Below, piece after piece: positions 1-9,160 of a DNA stretch of 22,618 nt (within the stretch, counting starts at the first letter, position 1; the number at the start of each line of letters is the position of its first letter). The DNA is taken from assembly GCF_001815865.1 (NCBI RefSeq), contig NZ_KV822197.1, positions 1-22,618 on the forward strand, read 5' to 3'. The DNA comes from Abiotrophia sp. HMSC24B09 (GTDB lineage Bacteria; Bacillota; Bacilli; Lactobacillales; Aerococcaceae). Made by a program: the position numbers and the translations under genes. Under the pieces are notes generated by a model that was not told where the DNA came from, did no database searches, and worked only from the letters and a program-made list of their open reading frames with translations.

Positions 1-3000
1 ACGTTGCGTTTCCGCCGCGCGTTCAATCGCTTGAATGGCCTCTGGCTTCGCCTTTGGTTGTGGCGTCACAGCATGAATCGCGGCAACACCAGCCATTTTT
101 TGAATAGCGACATCATTATTTGAAGGTGCGAGACCAATTGCATTGATAGCATCATTAGCAGCTTTTCGGGCTTCTTGAATTTTCTCGTCTCTCTCTTCAC
201 TAGTTAAGCGTGAGTCATTTTCAAGTTCTCTGACTTTTCGATCCAATTCGCCATTAATCTCTGTAATTGCAAATGGCTTTTCTTTCGGATTTATAGGAAA
301 CATTTGTATTTCTTGGAGAATACGTTCCTTTTCTTGATCTACTAACTCTTTACGAGATTGTTGGTTTAATGACTCATACGCTTCCGAAACAAGAGTATCA
401 ATTTTCTGGTCGAGGACTTCCTTCTCTTCACTTGTGAACTGCGTTGCATTTTTATATATATCTTTTCTACGATTAGCTGCCTCTAAGATTTCACGTTTTG
501 CTGCCGCCTTGTAATCTTCGGATGGGCTAATCGCTTGAATTGCTTGCTTGCCAGCCGTTAATTGTTGATTAACTGCATTATCATCTGCTGCTGCTTTGAT
601 TTTCTCAATAGCAGATTGTAATTCCTGTTCAATCAAACTAGCGGCTGCTTCGCGTTCTTCTGTCGTAGAAGCCTGATGTGCTAATACTTCCTGCTTCCGA
701 TTCCGTGCAACTTCCTCTAAGCTTGCAATAGCATTCTGCTTAGCGGTTGGGGTTGCAGTGACATCTTGAATGTTTTGGATACCTTGGGCTTTTTGAGTCC
801 CGACTGCTTCATCAGTTGGGGCTTGGTTTATTGCCTGGCGTGCGTTCTCAAGAGCTTGATTTACTTTAGCAAGAGCTTGTTCTCTTTCTTCATTGGTTAA
901 AAGAGGTTTTTGCTCAATTTCTTGACGTTTGCTTGCGGCTGCTGCCTCAAGTGCTGCTATGGCTTCCGGTTTTGTCTTCGCCACAGCTTGAATAGCTTCA
1001 ATCGCGTCTAAGCCGTCGCGTTTGGCGTTGGCTACGCCTGCTCTCTCTTCCGCTTGGTTGATCTTAGCTTGCGCATCTTGAACAGCTTGATTGATCTTCT
1101 GAATCGCTTCATTCTTCTCTTCTTGAGTGAATGCCTTGCTTTCTTCAATCTGACGCTTCTTAGCGTCTGCTGCTGTTTGGATTTCTTGCAAAGCGTTTGG
1201 CTTGTCTTGCGCTTGTGCCGGTACAGCTTTAATAGCTGCAATCCCATCAGACTCAACTTGGTCAACATCTGTCTTTTGTTGGGCTTGCTTGAGTTTTTCT
1301 AGGGCATCTGTTTCAGCTGCCGTTACAGCTAGCTTAGCTTGGTTTTTCTCTTCGCTAGTTAAACCTTCAAGTCGGTCAATCGCCTCGCGACGTGCTTGAG
1401 CTGCTGCCTCAATGGCACTTTTGGCTGCTGGTTTAGCCACTGGATTTGCGGTAATACCTTCAATGGCCTGGGTCCCATTAGTTTGTTCTTGCGCTACCTT
1501 GTCATTTGTTTCCGCAGCGTTAATCGCGTCTTTTGCTCTATCAACCGCTGTGTTGACGTCTTGAATTAGTTGCGCTCTCTCTTCAGTGGTCAAGTCTTGG
1601 TTGTCACGAAGCTCAGCCTTCTTACGATCCGCTGCCGCAACAACTTCCTTGATGGCATCTGGACGTACCTTCGCTTCTTGCGTGACAGCATTAATCGCGA
1701 CTAGTCCATTAGTCTTAGCTTGGTCCACAGCGTTTTGATCTGCCGCTGCTTCCACTTCTCGCTTAGCCAAGATTGCTGCTTGATTCACTCTTTCCTTGGC
1801 TGCGTTTATCTCGTCTTGGGTTAAACCAGGAAGTTCTTGGATTTCTTTGCGTCTCGTTTCCGCGGCTGCCTCAATTTCATTGATTGCTGTTGGTTTAGCA
1901 TTTGGGGTTGCTGAAACAGCTTGAATGTTTTGGATACCTTGGGTTTTCTGAGTCGCCACTGCTTCATTAGAGTCAGCTTGAGTGATAGCCTGACGTGCCG
2001 TCTGGAGGGCATTCTCTACTTGAGCAAGCGCCTGTTCTCTCTCTTCTTTAGTTAAGCGAGCTGCCTGCTGAATCTCACGGCGTCTATTAGATGCTGCTTC
2101 TTCAAGATCGTAGATAGCGGCTGGCTTGACGCTTGGGTTAACTGGCACATTCCCAATGTTGGTAATGCCGCCTTGTTTCACAACGCCTACAGTGAGGTCG
2201 TCAGCTGCTTCATTGATGTCTTTTTCAGCCTTAGCTAGCTCGTTGTTAACCTTCTGGATAGCTTCTGCCTTCTCATCACTTGTCAATTCGTCGTTAGACT
2301 GGATTGCAGACGTCTTGTTAGCAGCAGCTTGTCGGACTTCCGCCAGAGCAGCTGGCTTGCTTACTGGAGTTTGTGGCACGTTCTGGATTGCTTGAAGCCC
2401 TTGACTTTCTTGGTCGCCGACTTGTTGGTTAGTCGTCGCTTGTTGGATTGCTTGGAGTGCATCTGTAAGGGCTTTGTCCACTGACTCAATGGCCTTGTCT
2501 TTCTCTTCCTTAGTTAAGAGGTTATTCTGACGAATCTCGTTACGCTTATTCTCAGCTGCTGTCCCCAAAGCTTGGTTGGCTGCTGCTTTAATCTTAGATT
2601 CTGTCCCAATGGCACGAATCTTTTCGACACCAGTATCATTTGCTTTTTGAACTTTGTCGTTCGTATTTTGACGATGAACGCTCAATTTAGCTTCATCTAA
2701 AACTTGATCTAATTTCTTATTAAGCTCCACACGCTCATCATCTGTTAAGCTTGGCGCAGTCTGAATCTGTTGACGTTTAGTTTGCGCTTCTTCCGTCAGA
2801 TTACTAATGGCGTCGCGTTTCTTAGTTGCTGTCAGAGAGAAGTTATGAAGACCAGAAACCCCATAATCACGGTAATCTTGCACCTCTCGGTCGGTTGTGG
2901 CCCCCTCAATAAATTGACGCAACTGTTCTCTGAGGGCTTCAAAGCGTTGCTTGTGGTCTGCCCGTTCTTCTTCAGTAAAGTCAGAGAAGTTATCAATGGT

Positions 3001-6000
3001 ATTAGCACGTACTTGCGCTTCTCTATCAAAAGCATCCAAAGCAGCTTGACGAACTGACGCCGTCGGCGTGAAGCTCTCGATACCTGACTTATGCGTGTTA
3101 AGGGCTTGCTCCACATCTTCATTGCTTGCTGCATCGGCAATGGCCTGCAAGGCATCTTGACGCTTGGCTTCTAATTGGGTATAGGCTGTTAGACGCTCCT
3201 CATTGGTCAGCGTTTTGTTGCCTTCAATCTCTTGACGCTTAGCCGCAACCGCTGCTTCAATATCAGCATTCGCTTGTGGCTTCTTAAGAGCTTGGCCTGT
3301 TACATCGCCAATCGCGTTCAAACCTTGGGCTTGGGCTTGGGCTACATCATCTCGGCCAGAGGCTTGTTCTACCTTGCCTTTAGCTGTTGCCAAGGCTTGG
3401 TTAACCTCCTCAATTGCTTTTTGCTTCTCTTGAGTAGTGAGGTTTTTATTGTCAGTAATTTGTTGACGTTTAGTTTGAGCGGCGTTATCTAGTGCCTCAT
3501 TAGCTGCTTGCTTAGTTAGTGGCTCTGGTTTAATGGCTTGAATTGCAGTTAAACCATAGGACTTAGCATTGCCGACTCCCGCATTGTCAGCTGCTTGTCC
3601 AATAGAATCTTTTGCCGTTTGTACTTCTGTTGCTAAACGTGTCTCAGCAGCTTGACGTTCTTCAGCCGTCAAGCCTTGCTTGCTTTGAATTTCTCGACTC
3701 TTCGCTTCGCGTGCCGCTTCAATCTCCGCGAGGGCATCTGCCTTCACTTGGCCGTATGGGCTAACAGCTAGAATCTTGCTAAGCCCCTGGGTCTTAGCAT
3801 CGCTAACCGCTTGGTTATTTTCGGCGTCTTGAATTTGCTTCTTAGCATTATCGAAGGCTTGTTGAAGGTCTTGCGTATACTTGAGACGTTCTTCGTCGGT
3901 CAAGCTCTTGTTTTCTTGAATTTCACGCGTCTTGATGGCCGCCTGATCTTGCAGTTCTTTGATGGCATTAGGTTTAACCTCTGGAGTTACCAGCAGATTA
4001 GCAATCGTTTCTTCAGCTAAATTCTTCTCAGCTGTGACTGTTTCATTGCTATTCGCTTGGTTGATTAAGCCAACTGCCTTCTGAACTTCAGCCTCAATAG
4101 CGTCTGTGAGCGTTTTGCGCTCTTCAGAAGTTAAGTCTGTATTTTGTTGGATATTGTCCTTCTTAGCATCCGCTACTTGGCGAACCGACTGGATGGCTTC
4201 GCTCTTAATCTTGGCTACAGCGGTGACTGCTTGAATAGCTTGAATACCCTTAGTTTTGGCATTCCCTACTTCTTCATTGTCATCAGCAGCCTTAATATCT
4301 TCAATGGCCTTAGCAAGTGTCTGATCAAGCTGATTGAGTGCTGCTTGACGTTCATTCTCAGTCAAACCTTGTGTCTGGTTAATAGATTGACGTTGGGTGT
4401 TAGCTTGTTCAGTCACAGCTTGAATAGCTTGTGGTCTTACAGAAGCTTGTACCTGAATGGCCCGGATATTATTAGTGCCCTCAGTCTGCTTATCTTCAAC
4501 ATCTGCATTACGAGCACCTTGGTTAATGGCTTGCTCAGCCGCAGCAAGGACTTGGTCTACCTGACCTAATAAGACATCACGTTCATTAGCGGTTAGATCA
4601 AGGTTATTCTCGATTTCTTGGCGCTTAGTCTCAGCTTCTTGACGAACAGCTGCTAAGGCTGTGTTACGCTTAACCGGAACAGCCGGCGCATTAATCTTGG
4701 CAAGGGCCGTTCCTTTGGCAGATTCAACCTCTACTTCACCATAAGAAGCCAAAATGTCTCGGTGGGCATCTTGAGCAGCTTGCTTAACTTGTTCAAGGTA
4801 TTGTTCACGCTCTTCAACCGTTAGGTCGCCTTGGGCTTGGATTTGCTTAATGCGTTCAGCAAGGGCTTCTTCAATAGCCTTTCTAGCCGCTGGCTTAACA
4901 ATGGCTTTTGGTTTTACCGCTTCAATTTCAGCCAACATCGCATTCACAACTTGTTGCAAGTTGTCATTAGAAGTCGCTGCCAAAATTCTTGCTTCGGTTG
5001 CTTCTGCAATCCGGAGCAATTTGTCGTTGGCGCCTAATTTCTCTTCGGCAGTCCAATCACTGCTTGTTGCATTAAGAGCTGTCGACATAGCCTCACGCAC
5101 ATCATCTACTCGGTGCTTGGCATCTAGTTTTTTAGTACCCTGGACAGAAACACTGTTAACAGTAGAGATACCGTCAACTTTCGCAGAATTAAGTTCATAT
5201 TCTCCGTTTGCTTGGTTAACACGTTCAAGCGCTTCATCCTTGGCTGTCTCTAATTCACGCAGCTTTTCGTTCTTCTCATCAGTTGTCAACCAAGATTCAT
5301 TGGAAATCAGTTGCTTACGCGCATTGTAGGCATCCATGACCTCATTAACTGCCGCCTGACGGCTTGGAGATTGAGTTGGAATAGCTTGAATTTGACTAAG
5401 CTCATTGTCAATAACGTTCTGAACATCTTGGTTAGAGCGAGCTGCTTTAAGACTTTCTTTAGCGGCGTTCACCTTACGCTCCCATTCGCGGAGCGTTTCT
5501 GATTTTTCTTCATCAAGCAGGTTACTGTTTTCAATCTCCTGACGTTTAGCCTTTCTAGCTGCTTCGATGGCTGATAGGGCTGCTGGTTTCTTAACCGCAG
5601 TAACCGGAGTGTCATTAATGGCCTGAACTTGCGCAGTTTGAGTTGAAGTCACGTCTTGAGTGGATGCTTGAGCCGTCACTGCTTGTTTGGCTGCAGTTTC
5701 TTTCTGACGGACAGCGGCAACTTGATCAGTACGCTCTTCATTAGTCAAGTTCTGATCCGTATTGATTTGTTGCACCTTGTTATTAGCTGCTGTTTCAATA
5801 GCTGCGCGAGCCGCTGGTTTAGCAACTGGCGTTTGGGTCAAGGCGTTGATAGTACCCGTCCCATTATTTTGAGCCGTCGCTAAAGCTTGGCTAGTCTTAG
5901 CTTGATTAATGGCAGTATTAGCTGAATTTTGAGCGTCGGTTACCTTTTGGCGTTCAACTGCACGTTCTTCCGTTGTCAAATCAACATTATTATCAATCTC

Positions 6001-6060
6001 AGTGTTCTTACGTTGTGCCGCTTCAGCCACTGCTTGCTTAGCTTCTTCACGCTTTAAGCC
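1..6060 (-). repeat. DUF1542-type tandem repeat array, 26 units seen
   Basis: Each unit carries an LTxEER-like motif and a KPxAxxxIExAAxxKRxEI segment. On the minus strand the motif's first residue has its low coordinate at 205, 436, 667, 898, 1129, 1360, 1591, 1822, 2053, 2284, 2515, 2746, 2977, 3208, 3439, 3670, 3901, 4132, 4363, 4594, 4822, 5053, 5287, 5518, 5746 and 5977. From 205 to 4594 every step is exactly 231 bp (77 residues). The N-terminal units vary between 228, 231 and 234 bp. The units are well diverged in DNA sequence, so this is an old array held to a fixed length. It continues beyond base 1. Confidence 0.93.
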
Positions 6061-7968
6061 GACAAGGACTTGTACTTGGACCGTATTATCTGACAACTTA
6101 CCTTGGCTGTCCTTGGCACGCAAAGTAACGGTGTATTCACCTTCGGAACTAGTGTCGATACTGTTAAAGGTTTGACCATCCTTAGTACGGGATACAATTT
6201 CAGCAGCAACTGGTGTGCCGACTGTTTGTCTAGCATCATCTTCAGGGTCTGATACATTGACCATACTTAAAATATCTGCATCACTAACTGATTGACCGAC
6301 TGAAACTTCCTTAGTAGCTTTACCGGGTGCTACTTCAATGCTCGGAGCGACGTTTGTTGCATCAGCGTATGTTATGTGATTCTCAAGTACTGCGCCTGAC
6401 GCAGCATAACGTGGAACTATCTGCATTGATGCAACAACCGTATCCGTCTCAGGGCCTAAGGGCAGGCCTTTACCCTTGTATCTTAAAACTGTATCACCGA
6501 CTGCCTTGATTTTGAAATCATCAGACACTGTGATACGAAGAATCTGGTAGCCAAAAGGCGCTCCAGGAACGTTTTCTATTTTTTGGATTAGGCTTCCCTG
6601 GCCTGTGTCTTTTCGTACGAAAGTCCCCCCACTATTGACAGTCCATGGAGCTGTCGCCGAAAGGCGTCTGATGGATAACTGCCAACGGTTATCATCAACC
6701 CCGAACTTTTCAATTTTCCCACGACTTCCTCTTCCTTCATATTTGGTAATGTTAGTTTCGAGAGATAAACCTTGCGCATCATGAGGTATAAGTAGTTCGA
6801 TAACCTTTTGACCAACAACCAATTTGGCTCGATCTGGATTCGTCGCAGTTGATAGAGGATTATCTCTAAAATAGAAATTACCATGATCAACAGCCATAGT
6901 GACTGGATCACTGTCCTGATCATTTAGACTTTGTACAACCGAAATTCTTGGCCCTTTACCTGCAATCGCTTCTGTTTCACGCATAGGGCTTGTAAGCGTT
7001 ATACTCCAGTCACCACGAGAATCAACCTTAGTAGTTTGAACACTATTATCCTGCAAAGTAACTTTGATAATTGCGTCAGGAATCCCTCTACCTGTAATTC
7101 TTTCATCTGTCGAGGACAGTTTGTCACCCATAGTAGGGTTCACAGTCGGTGCCGCAGTCGCTTTAGGCACCTTGCGAGCTTTCACCACTTCATCTAGGTA
7201 GGAGACATACTGGCCTTTCTTGCCACCATCGACGATTACTCTGCCGTCTGATGTGATTTCAATATTTTCATCAGTAAGCTTGAGTTTTGGGTTCAAGCGG
7301 ATATAAGTTGCTCGTAGTTGGCGCTTCTCTTCCTCGGTTAGGCTCTGAGGGTTGACTACTTCAATAAGGTTAGGCCCTTTTGGTTCTAACAACTTAGCGA
7401 GGTCCCCAGTCCCTCTCCCACGCAAGCCAGTCCCTGGAGTCATTGGTTTCCCTTGTTCCTCAGGGCGTGGCATAGCCGCGCTAGCTGGTTTCTCAACAGG
7501 TTTTACCGCATAGCCTGGCGTCTTGCGCGTATCATTTTGACGGCTTGGCTCAAGTTTGCTGTCTTCCTTTTGCTCAGGCTTGCTCTCGTCAGCTGAAGAC
7601 TGACTGGATTCTGAGCTATTTGCTTCATTAGAATTAGCACTTTCTGAGCTTGCAGAAGCCTCAGAACTTTGGCTGCTTTCAGCGGACACCAAAGAAGCCT
7701 CCTGGCTAGAGGCGGATAAGACCGCTGCTTGTTCACTAACGCTGGACTCCTGGCTAGCGCCCGTGCCGTCGGACGATTCAGCCTGGGTATGTGCCGTTGC
7801 CGGTTGAACAGATGCTGGCTCAGCTGCATATGCTTGACCAGAGTTCAGCATAATGAAGGAGCCGACTGCAACAGAAGCCACCCCTACGCTAAGTTTTTTG
7901 ATGGTGTAATGTGTGATCTTCTCACCTTCGCGCAAGCGACGAAGGTAATGATTGTTTTTCCCTAACAT
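1..7968 (-). CDS. Giant YSIRK-signal surface protein with DUF1542 repeats (3' end outside window)
   Basis: The frame is open from an ATG at 7968 to base 1, giving 2656 codons with no stop, so the C-terminus and any LPXTG anchor lie off the left edge. An AGGGAG ribosome site sits 6 bases upstream. Residues 21-36 read YTIKKLSVGVASVAVG, a variant YSIRK motif, followed by a hydrophobic stretch and a likely signal-peptidase site after AYA (about residue 48). Residues 60-143 are Ser/Glu/Ala-rich and probably cross the cell wall or act as a spacer. Residues about 265-343 resemble a bacterial Ig-like (Big_6-type) module, 343-535 are unassigned, and 535-636 resemble another Ig/HYR-like module containing SDPEDD. 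From residue 637 there are 26 DUF1542-type helical repeats. Family knowledge (FmtB, SasC, Ebh-like proteins) suggests adhesion or biofilm stalk functions. The ligand is unknown. The gene is more AT-rich than its neighbours. Confidence 0.95.
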   Translation of the reverse strand, partial: MLGKNNHYLRRLREGEKITHYTIKKLSVGVASVAVGSFIMLNSGQAYAAEPASVQPATAHTQAESSDGTGASQESSVSEQAAVLSASSQEASLVSAESSQSSEASASSESANSNEANSSESSQSSADESKPEQKEDSKLEPSRQNDTRKTPGYAVKPVEKPASAAMPRPEEQGKPMTPGTGLRGRGTGDLAKLLEPKGPNLIEVVNPQSLTEEEKRQLRATYIRLNPKLKLTDENIEITSDGRVIVDGGKKGQYVSYLDEVVKARKVPKATAAPTVNPTMGDKLSSTDERITGRGIPDAIIKVTLQDNSVQTTKVDSRGDWSITLTSPMRETEAIAGKGPRISVVQSLNDQDSDPVTMAVDHGNFYFRDNPLSTATNPDRAKLVVGQKVIELLIPHDAQGLSLETNITKYEGRGSRGKIEKFGVDDNRWQLSIRRLSATAPWTVNSGGTFVRKDTGQGSLIQKIENVPGAPFGYQILRITVSDDFKIKAVGDTVLRYKGKGLPLGPETDTVVASMQIVPRYAASGAVLENHITYADATNVAPSIEVAPGKATKEVSVGQSVSDADILSMVNVSDPEDDARQTVGTPVAAEIVSRTKDGQTFNSIDTSSEGEYTVTLRAKDSQGKLSDNTVQVQVLVGLKREEAKQAVAEAAQRKNTEIDNNVDLTTEERAVERQKVTDAQNSANTAINQAKTSQALATAQNNGTGTINALTQTPVAKPAARAAIETAANNKVQQINTDQNLTNEERTDQVAAVRQKETAAKQAVTAQASTQDVTSTQTAQVQAINDTPVTAVKKPAALSAIEAARKAKRQEIENSNLLDEEKSETLREWERKVNAAKESLKAARSNQDVQNVIDNELSQIQAIPTQSPSRQAAVNEVMDAYNARKQLISNESWLTTDEKNEKLRELETAKDEALERVNQANGEYELNSAKVDGISTVNSVSVQGTKKLDAKHRVDDVREAMSTALNATSSDWTAEEKLGANDKLLRIAEATEARILAATSNDNLQQVVNAMLAEIEAVKPKAIVKPAARKAIEEALAERIKQIQAQGDLTVEEREQYLEQVKQAAQDAHRDILASYGEVEVESAKGTALAKINAPAVPVKRNTALAAVRQEAETKRQEIENNLDLTANERDVLLGQVDQVLAAAEQAINQGARNADVEDKQTEGTNNIRAIQVQASVRPQAIQAVTEQANTQRQSINQTQGLTENERQAALNQLDQTLAKAIEDIKAADDNEEVGNAKTKGIQAIQAVTAVAKIKSEAIQSVRQVADAKKDNIQQNTDLTSEERKTLTDAIEAEVQKAVGLINQANSNETVTAEKNLAEETIANLLVTPEVKPNAIKELQDQAAIKTREIQENKSLTDEERLKYTQDLQQAFDNAKKQIQDAENNQAVSDAKTQGLSKILAVSPYGQVKADALAEIEAAREAKSREIQSKQGLTAEERQAAETRLATEVQTAKDSIGQAADNAGVGNAKSYGLTAIQAIKPEPLTKQAANEALDNAAQTKRQQITDNKNLTTQEKQKAIEEVNQALATAKGKVEQASGRDDVAQAQAQGLNAIGDVTGQALKKPQANADIEAAVAAKRQEIEGNKTLTNEERLTAYTQLEAKRQDALQAIADAASNEDVEQALNTHKSGIESFTPTASVRQAALDAFDREAQVRANTIDNFSDFTEEERADHKQRFEALREQLRQFIEGATTDREVQDYRDYGVSGLHNFSLTATKKRDAISNLTEEAQTKRQQIQTAPSLTDDERVELNKKLDQVLDEAKLSVHRQNTNDKVQKANDTGVEKIRAIGTESKIKAAANQALGTAAENKRNEIRQNNLLTKEEKDKAIESVDKALTDALQAIQQATTNQQVGDQESQGLQAIQNVPQTPVSKPAALAEVRQAAANKTSAIQSNDELTSDEKAEAIQKVNNELAKAEKDINEAADDLTVGVVKQGGITNIGNVPVNPSVKPAAIYDLEEAASNRRREIQQAARLTKEEREQALAQVENALQTARQAITQADSNEAVATQKTQGIQNIQAVSATPNAKPTAINEIEAAAETRRKEIQELPGLTQDEINAAKERVNQAAILAKREVEAAADQNAVDQAKTNGLVAINAVTQEAKVRPDAIKEVVAAADRKKAELRDNQDLTTEERAQLIQDVNTAVDRAKDAINAAETNDKVAQEQTNGTQAIEGITANPVAKPAAKSAIEAAAQARREAIDRLEGLTSEEKNQAKLAVTAAETDALEKLKQAQQKTDVDQVESDGIAAIKAVPAQAQDKPNALQEIQTAADAKKRQIEESKAFTQEEKNEAIQKINQAVQDAQAKINQAEERAGVANAKRDGLDAIEAIQAVAKTKPEAIAALEAAAASKRQEIEQKPLLTNEEREQALAKVNQALENARQAINQAPTDEAVGTQKAQGIQNIQDVTATPTAKQNAIASLEEVARNRKQEVLAHQASTTEEREAAASLIEQELQSAIEKIKAAADDNAVNQQLTAGKQAIQAISPSEDYKAAAKREILEAANRRKDIYKNATQFTSEEKEVLDQKIDTLVSEAYESLNQQSRKELVDQEKERILQEIQMFPINPKEKPFAITEINGELDRKVRELENDSRLTSEERDEKIQEARKAANDAINAIGLAPSNNDVAIQKMAGVAAIHAVTPQPKAKPEAIQAIERAAETQR

Positions 7969-8451
7969 AGCTTTCTCCCTTTTTTTATACATTCATTTGG
8001 TGATTAGCAGAACGGAAAACACTTACGGGTTGTGCCTTCCTAGACATAATCATACATGATAGATAATACCACAAATACATAAGAAAACAAATACCAATTT
8101 GATAAAAAAGCATATTAAAAATAAACTTTCATCATTATCTCCTTAAATTATAATATTTTAGTCTTATAATTCTTGATAACCTTTGTTCGTTATAAATTTA
8201 CCAACCTCTATTTTAACCTTTATAACAAGGGTTTAAGCAGGTATCACCCGGTTCACAAATAAGGCCCATAACTTGCTATAATTGCCTGGTTCATAATCTC
8301 AAATAATTGCGAACATTTTAAACTAATTACTCACTAACGTTCAATACTATGAAAGATGTCTAGACATAGAGTTTTCATTTCATCCTTTCTTTCATTAGAC
8401 CATGTGAACCTTCTCTTACCTTGACTCTATTGTCCGGCTAAATCCCTACAC
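7969..8451. other. AT-rich intergenic region without a gene
   Basis: This stretch of about 480 bp separates the terminator of the SRPBCC gene from the surface-protein start. It holds the promoter described above. A plus-strand TATAAT at 8277-8282 has only a distant TTCACA partner (19-bp spacer). No convincing coding frame, tRNA or strong hairpin is visible. It is much richer in A+T than the genes to its right. Confidence 0.7.
8063..8090 (-). promoter_or_regulatory. Probable promoter of the surface-protein gene
   Basis: On the minus strand TTGTTT (8090-8085) and TATTAT (8068-8063) are separated by 16 bp, in an AT-rich context, about 95 bp upstream of the ATG. This predicts a leader of roughly 90 nt. 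It rests on sequence match alone. Confidence 0.5.
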
Positions 8452-8481
8452 AAAAAAAAGGATGGAAGCAAGCTTCCATCC
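8452..8481 (-). terminator. Intrinsic terminator after the SRPBCC gene
   Basis: On the minus strand GGATGGAAG pairs perfectly with CTTCCATCC (9-bp stem, 4-base loop) and is followed by eight T residues (8459-8452). It lies 13 bp past the SRPBCC stop codon and closes the yhaO-yhaN-yhaM-SRPBCC transcript. Confidence 0.93.
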
Positions 8482-8494
8482 TCTTGGCCGCTGA

Positions 8495-9145
8495 CTAATC
8501 CTCGAAGACCACGTCGGTCTGTTGGGTCAGCATTTCTTTAATTTTTGGATAGTATTCGTGGAATTGGGCCTCACGGTCGCTGACGGGCTTGCCTTCGGCA
8601 ACTTCCGCCATGTTCTGGAGGGCAATCATCCAGCTGGTCAAGTCCTTAGGACTGTGGTCGTTAAGCTCAGCCAACCACTCAGTGAAAATCAGAGTGGTCT
8701 TGCCAGGTTCTAACTCATGCAGTTCGAAGGTCACAATGTTCAAGTCCCAGGTAAAGGACAAGTAGGCATTAGGCTCCACATCCAGAACCATCATGTCTTC
8801 ATGGCCGCCTGTCTTATAGTTGAACTTGAGGCTAGCCCCTGTCTCCAGGCCTTGGAATTCTAGCTCTGGATACCAGGATTGAAGCTTGTCATTTTCCGTT
8901 AAGAGGGACCAAACTTGCTCCTTAGGTAGGCTGAAGACGCCGCTGAATTGGACGCTAACGCCTTGGTTTTCCTCGTGACCATGGTCGTGGCCACAGCTAC
9001 AGCCACAGCCTGCATGGTCATGGGCGTGATCATGATGGTGGTCATGGCCACAGCCGCAAGCATGCTCGTGGTGGTGATGATGGTCATGGCCGCAACCACA
9101 GGAATGGTCGTGGTCATGATGTTGACAGTGCTCGTGTTCACTCAT
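8495..9145 (-). CDS. SRPBCC/AHSA1-domain protein with His/Cys-rich metal-binding N-terminus
   Basis: The 216-residue protein has two parts. Residues 4-57 contain 23 His and 8 Cys, including two copies of a CGCGHDHHH motif (Cys16/18 and Cys30/32) and a CGCSCGHDHGH segment. This composition suggests binding or storage of Zn, Ni, Co or Cu. From about residue 62 the sequence (VSVQFSGVFSLPKEQVWSLL, then W91YPELEF and LSFTWDL) matches the START-like SRPBCC fold of the AHSA1 family, whose members bind hydrophobic ligands or client proteins. No signal peptide is visible, so it is probably cytosolic. The start follows an AAAGGAG overlapping the yhaM stop codon, 15 bases downstream of that gene, so it is very likely co-transcribed with yhaM. 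The ligand and the metal are unknown. The domain call is firm, the metal role is inferred from composition. Confidence 0.9.
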   Translation of the reverse strand: MSEHEHCQHHDHDHSCGCGHDHHHHHEHACGCGHDHHHDHAHDHAGCGCSCGHDHGHEENQGVSVQFSGVFSLPKEQVWSLLTENDKLQSWYPELEFQGLETGASLKFNYKTGGHEDMMVLDVEPNAYLSFTWDLNIVTFELHELEPGKTTLIFTEWLAELNDHSPKDLTSWMIALQNMAEVAEGKPVSDREAQFHEYYPKIKEMLTQQTDVVFED

Positions 9146-9160
9146 AGGCCTTAAGCTCCT

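Noticed and set aside
2832..3155. Open frames of 60-160 codons on both strands within the surface-protein gene (for example 2832-3155 minus, 4144-4569 plus, 4850-5329 plus)
   Set aside because: They lie inside the 2656-codon repeat frame, mirror its repeat composition and lack ribosome sites.
1..6060. CRISPR array or recent satellite as explanation of the 231-bp periodicity
   Set aside because: The periodicity is coding, the units are diverged and keep one open frame with DUF1542-like motifs.
8252..8282. Plus-strand promoter TTCACA/TATAAT for a small RNA in the AT-rich gap
   Set aside because: The spacer is 19 bp, no product or terminator on that strand is seen, and AT-rich DNA yields such matches by chance.
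8899..9154. Met/Val/Thr-rich frames overlapping the His-rich head (8899-9141 minus, 8948-9154 plus)
   Set aside because: They are frame shadows of the CAT/CAC-rich His codons; the SRPBCC frame explains the region.
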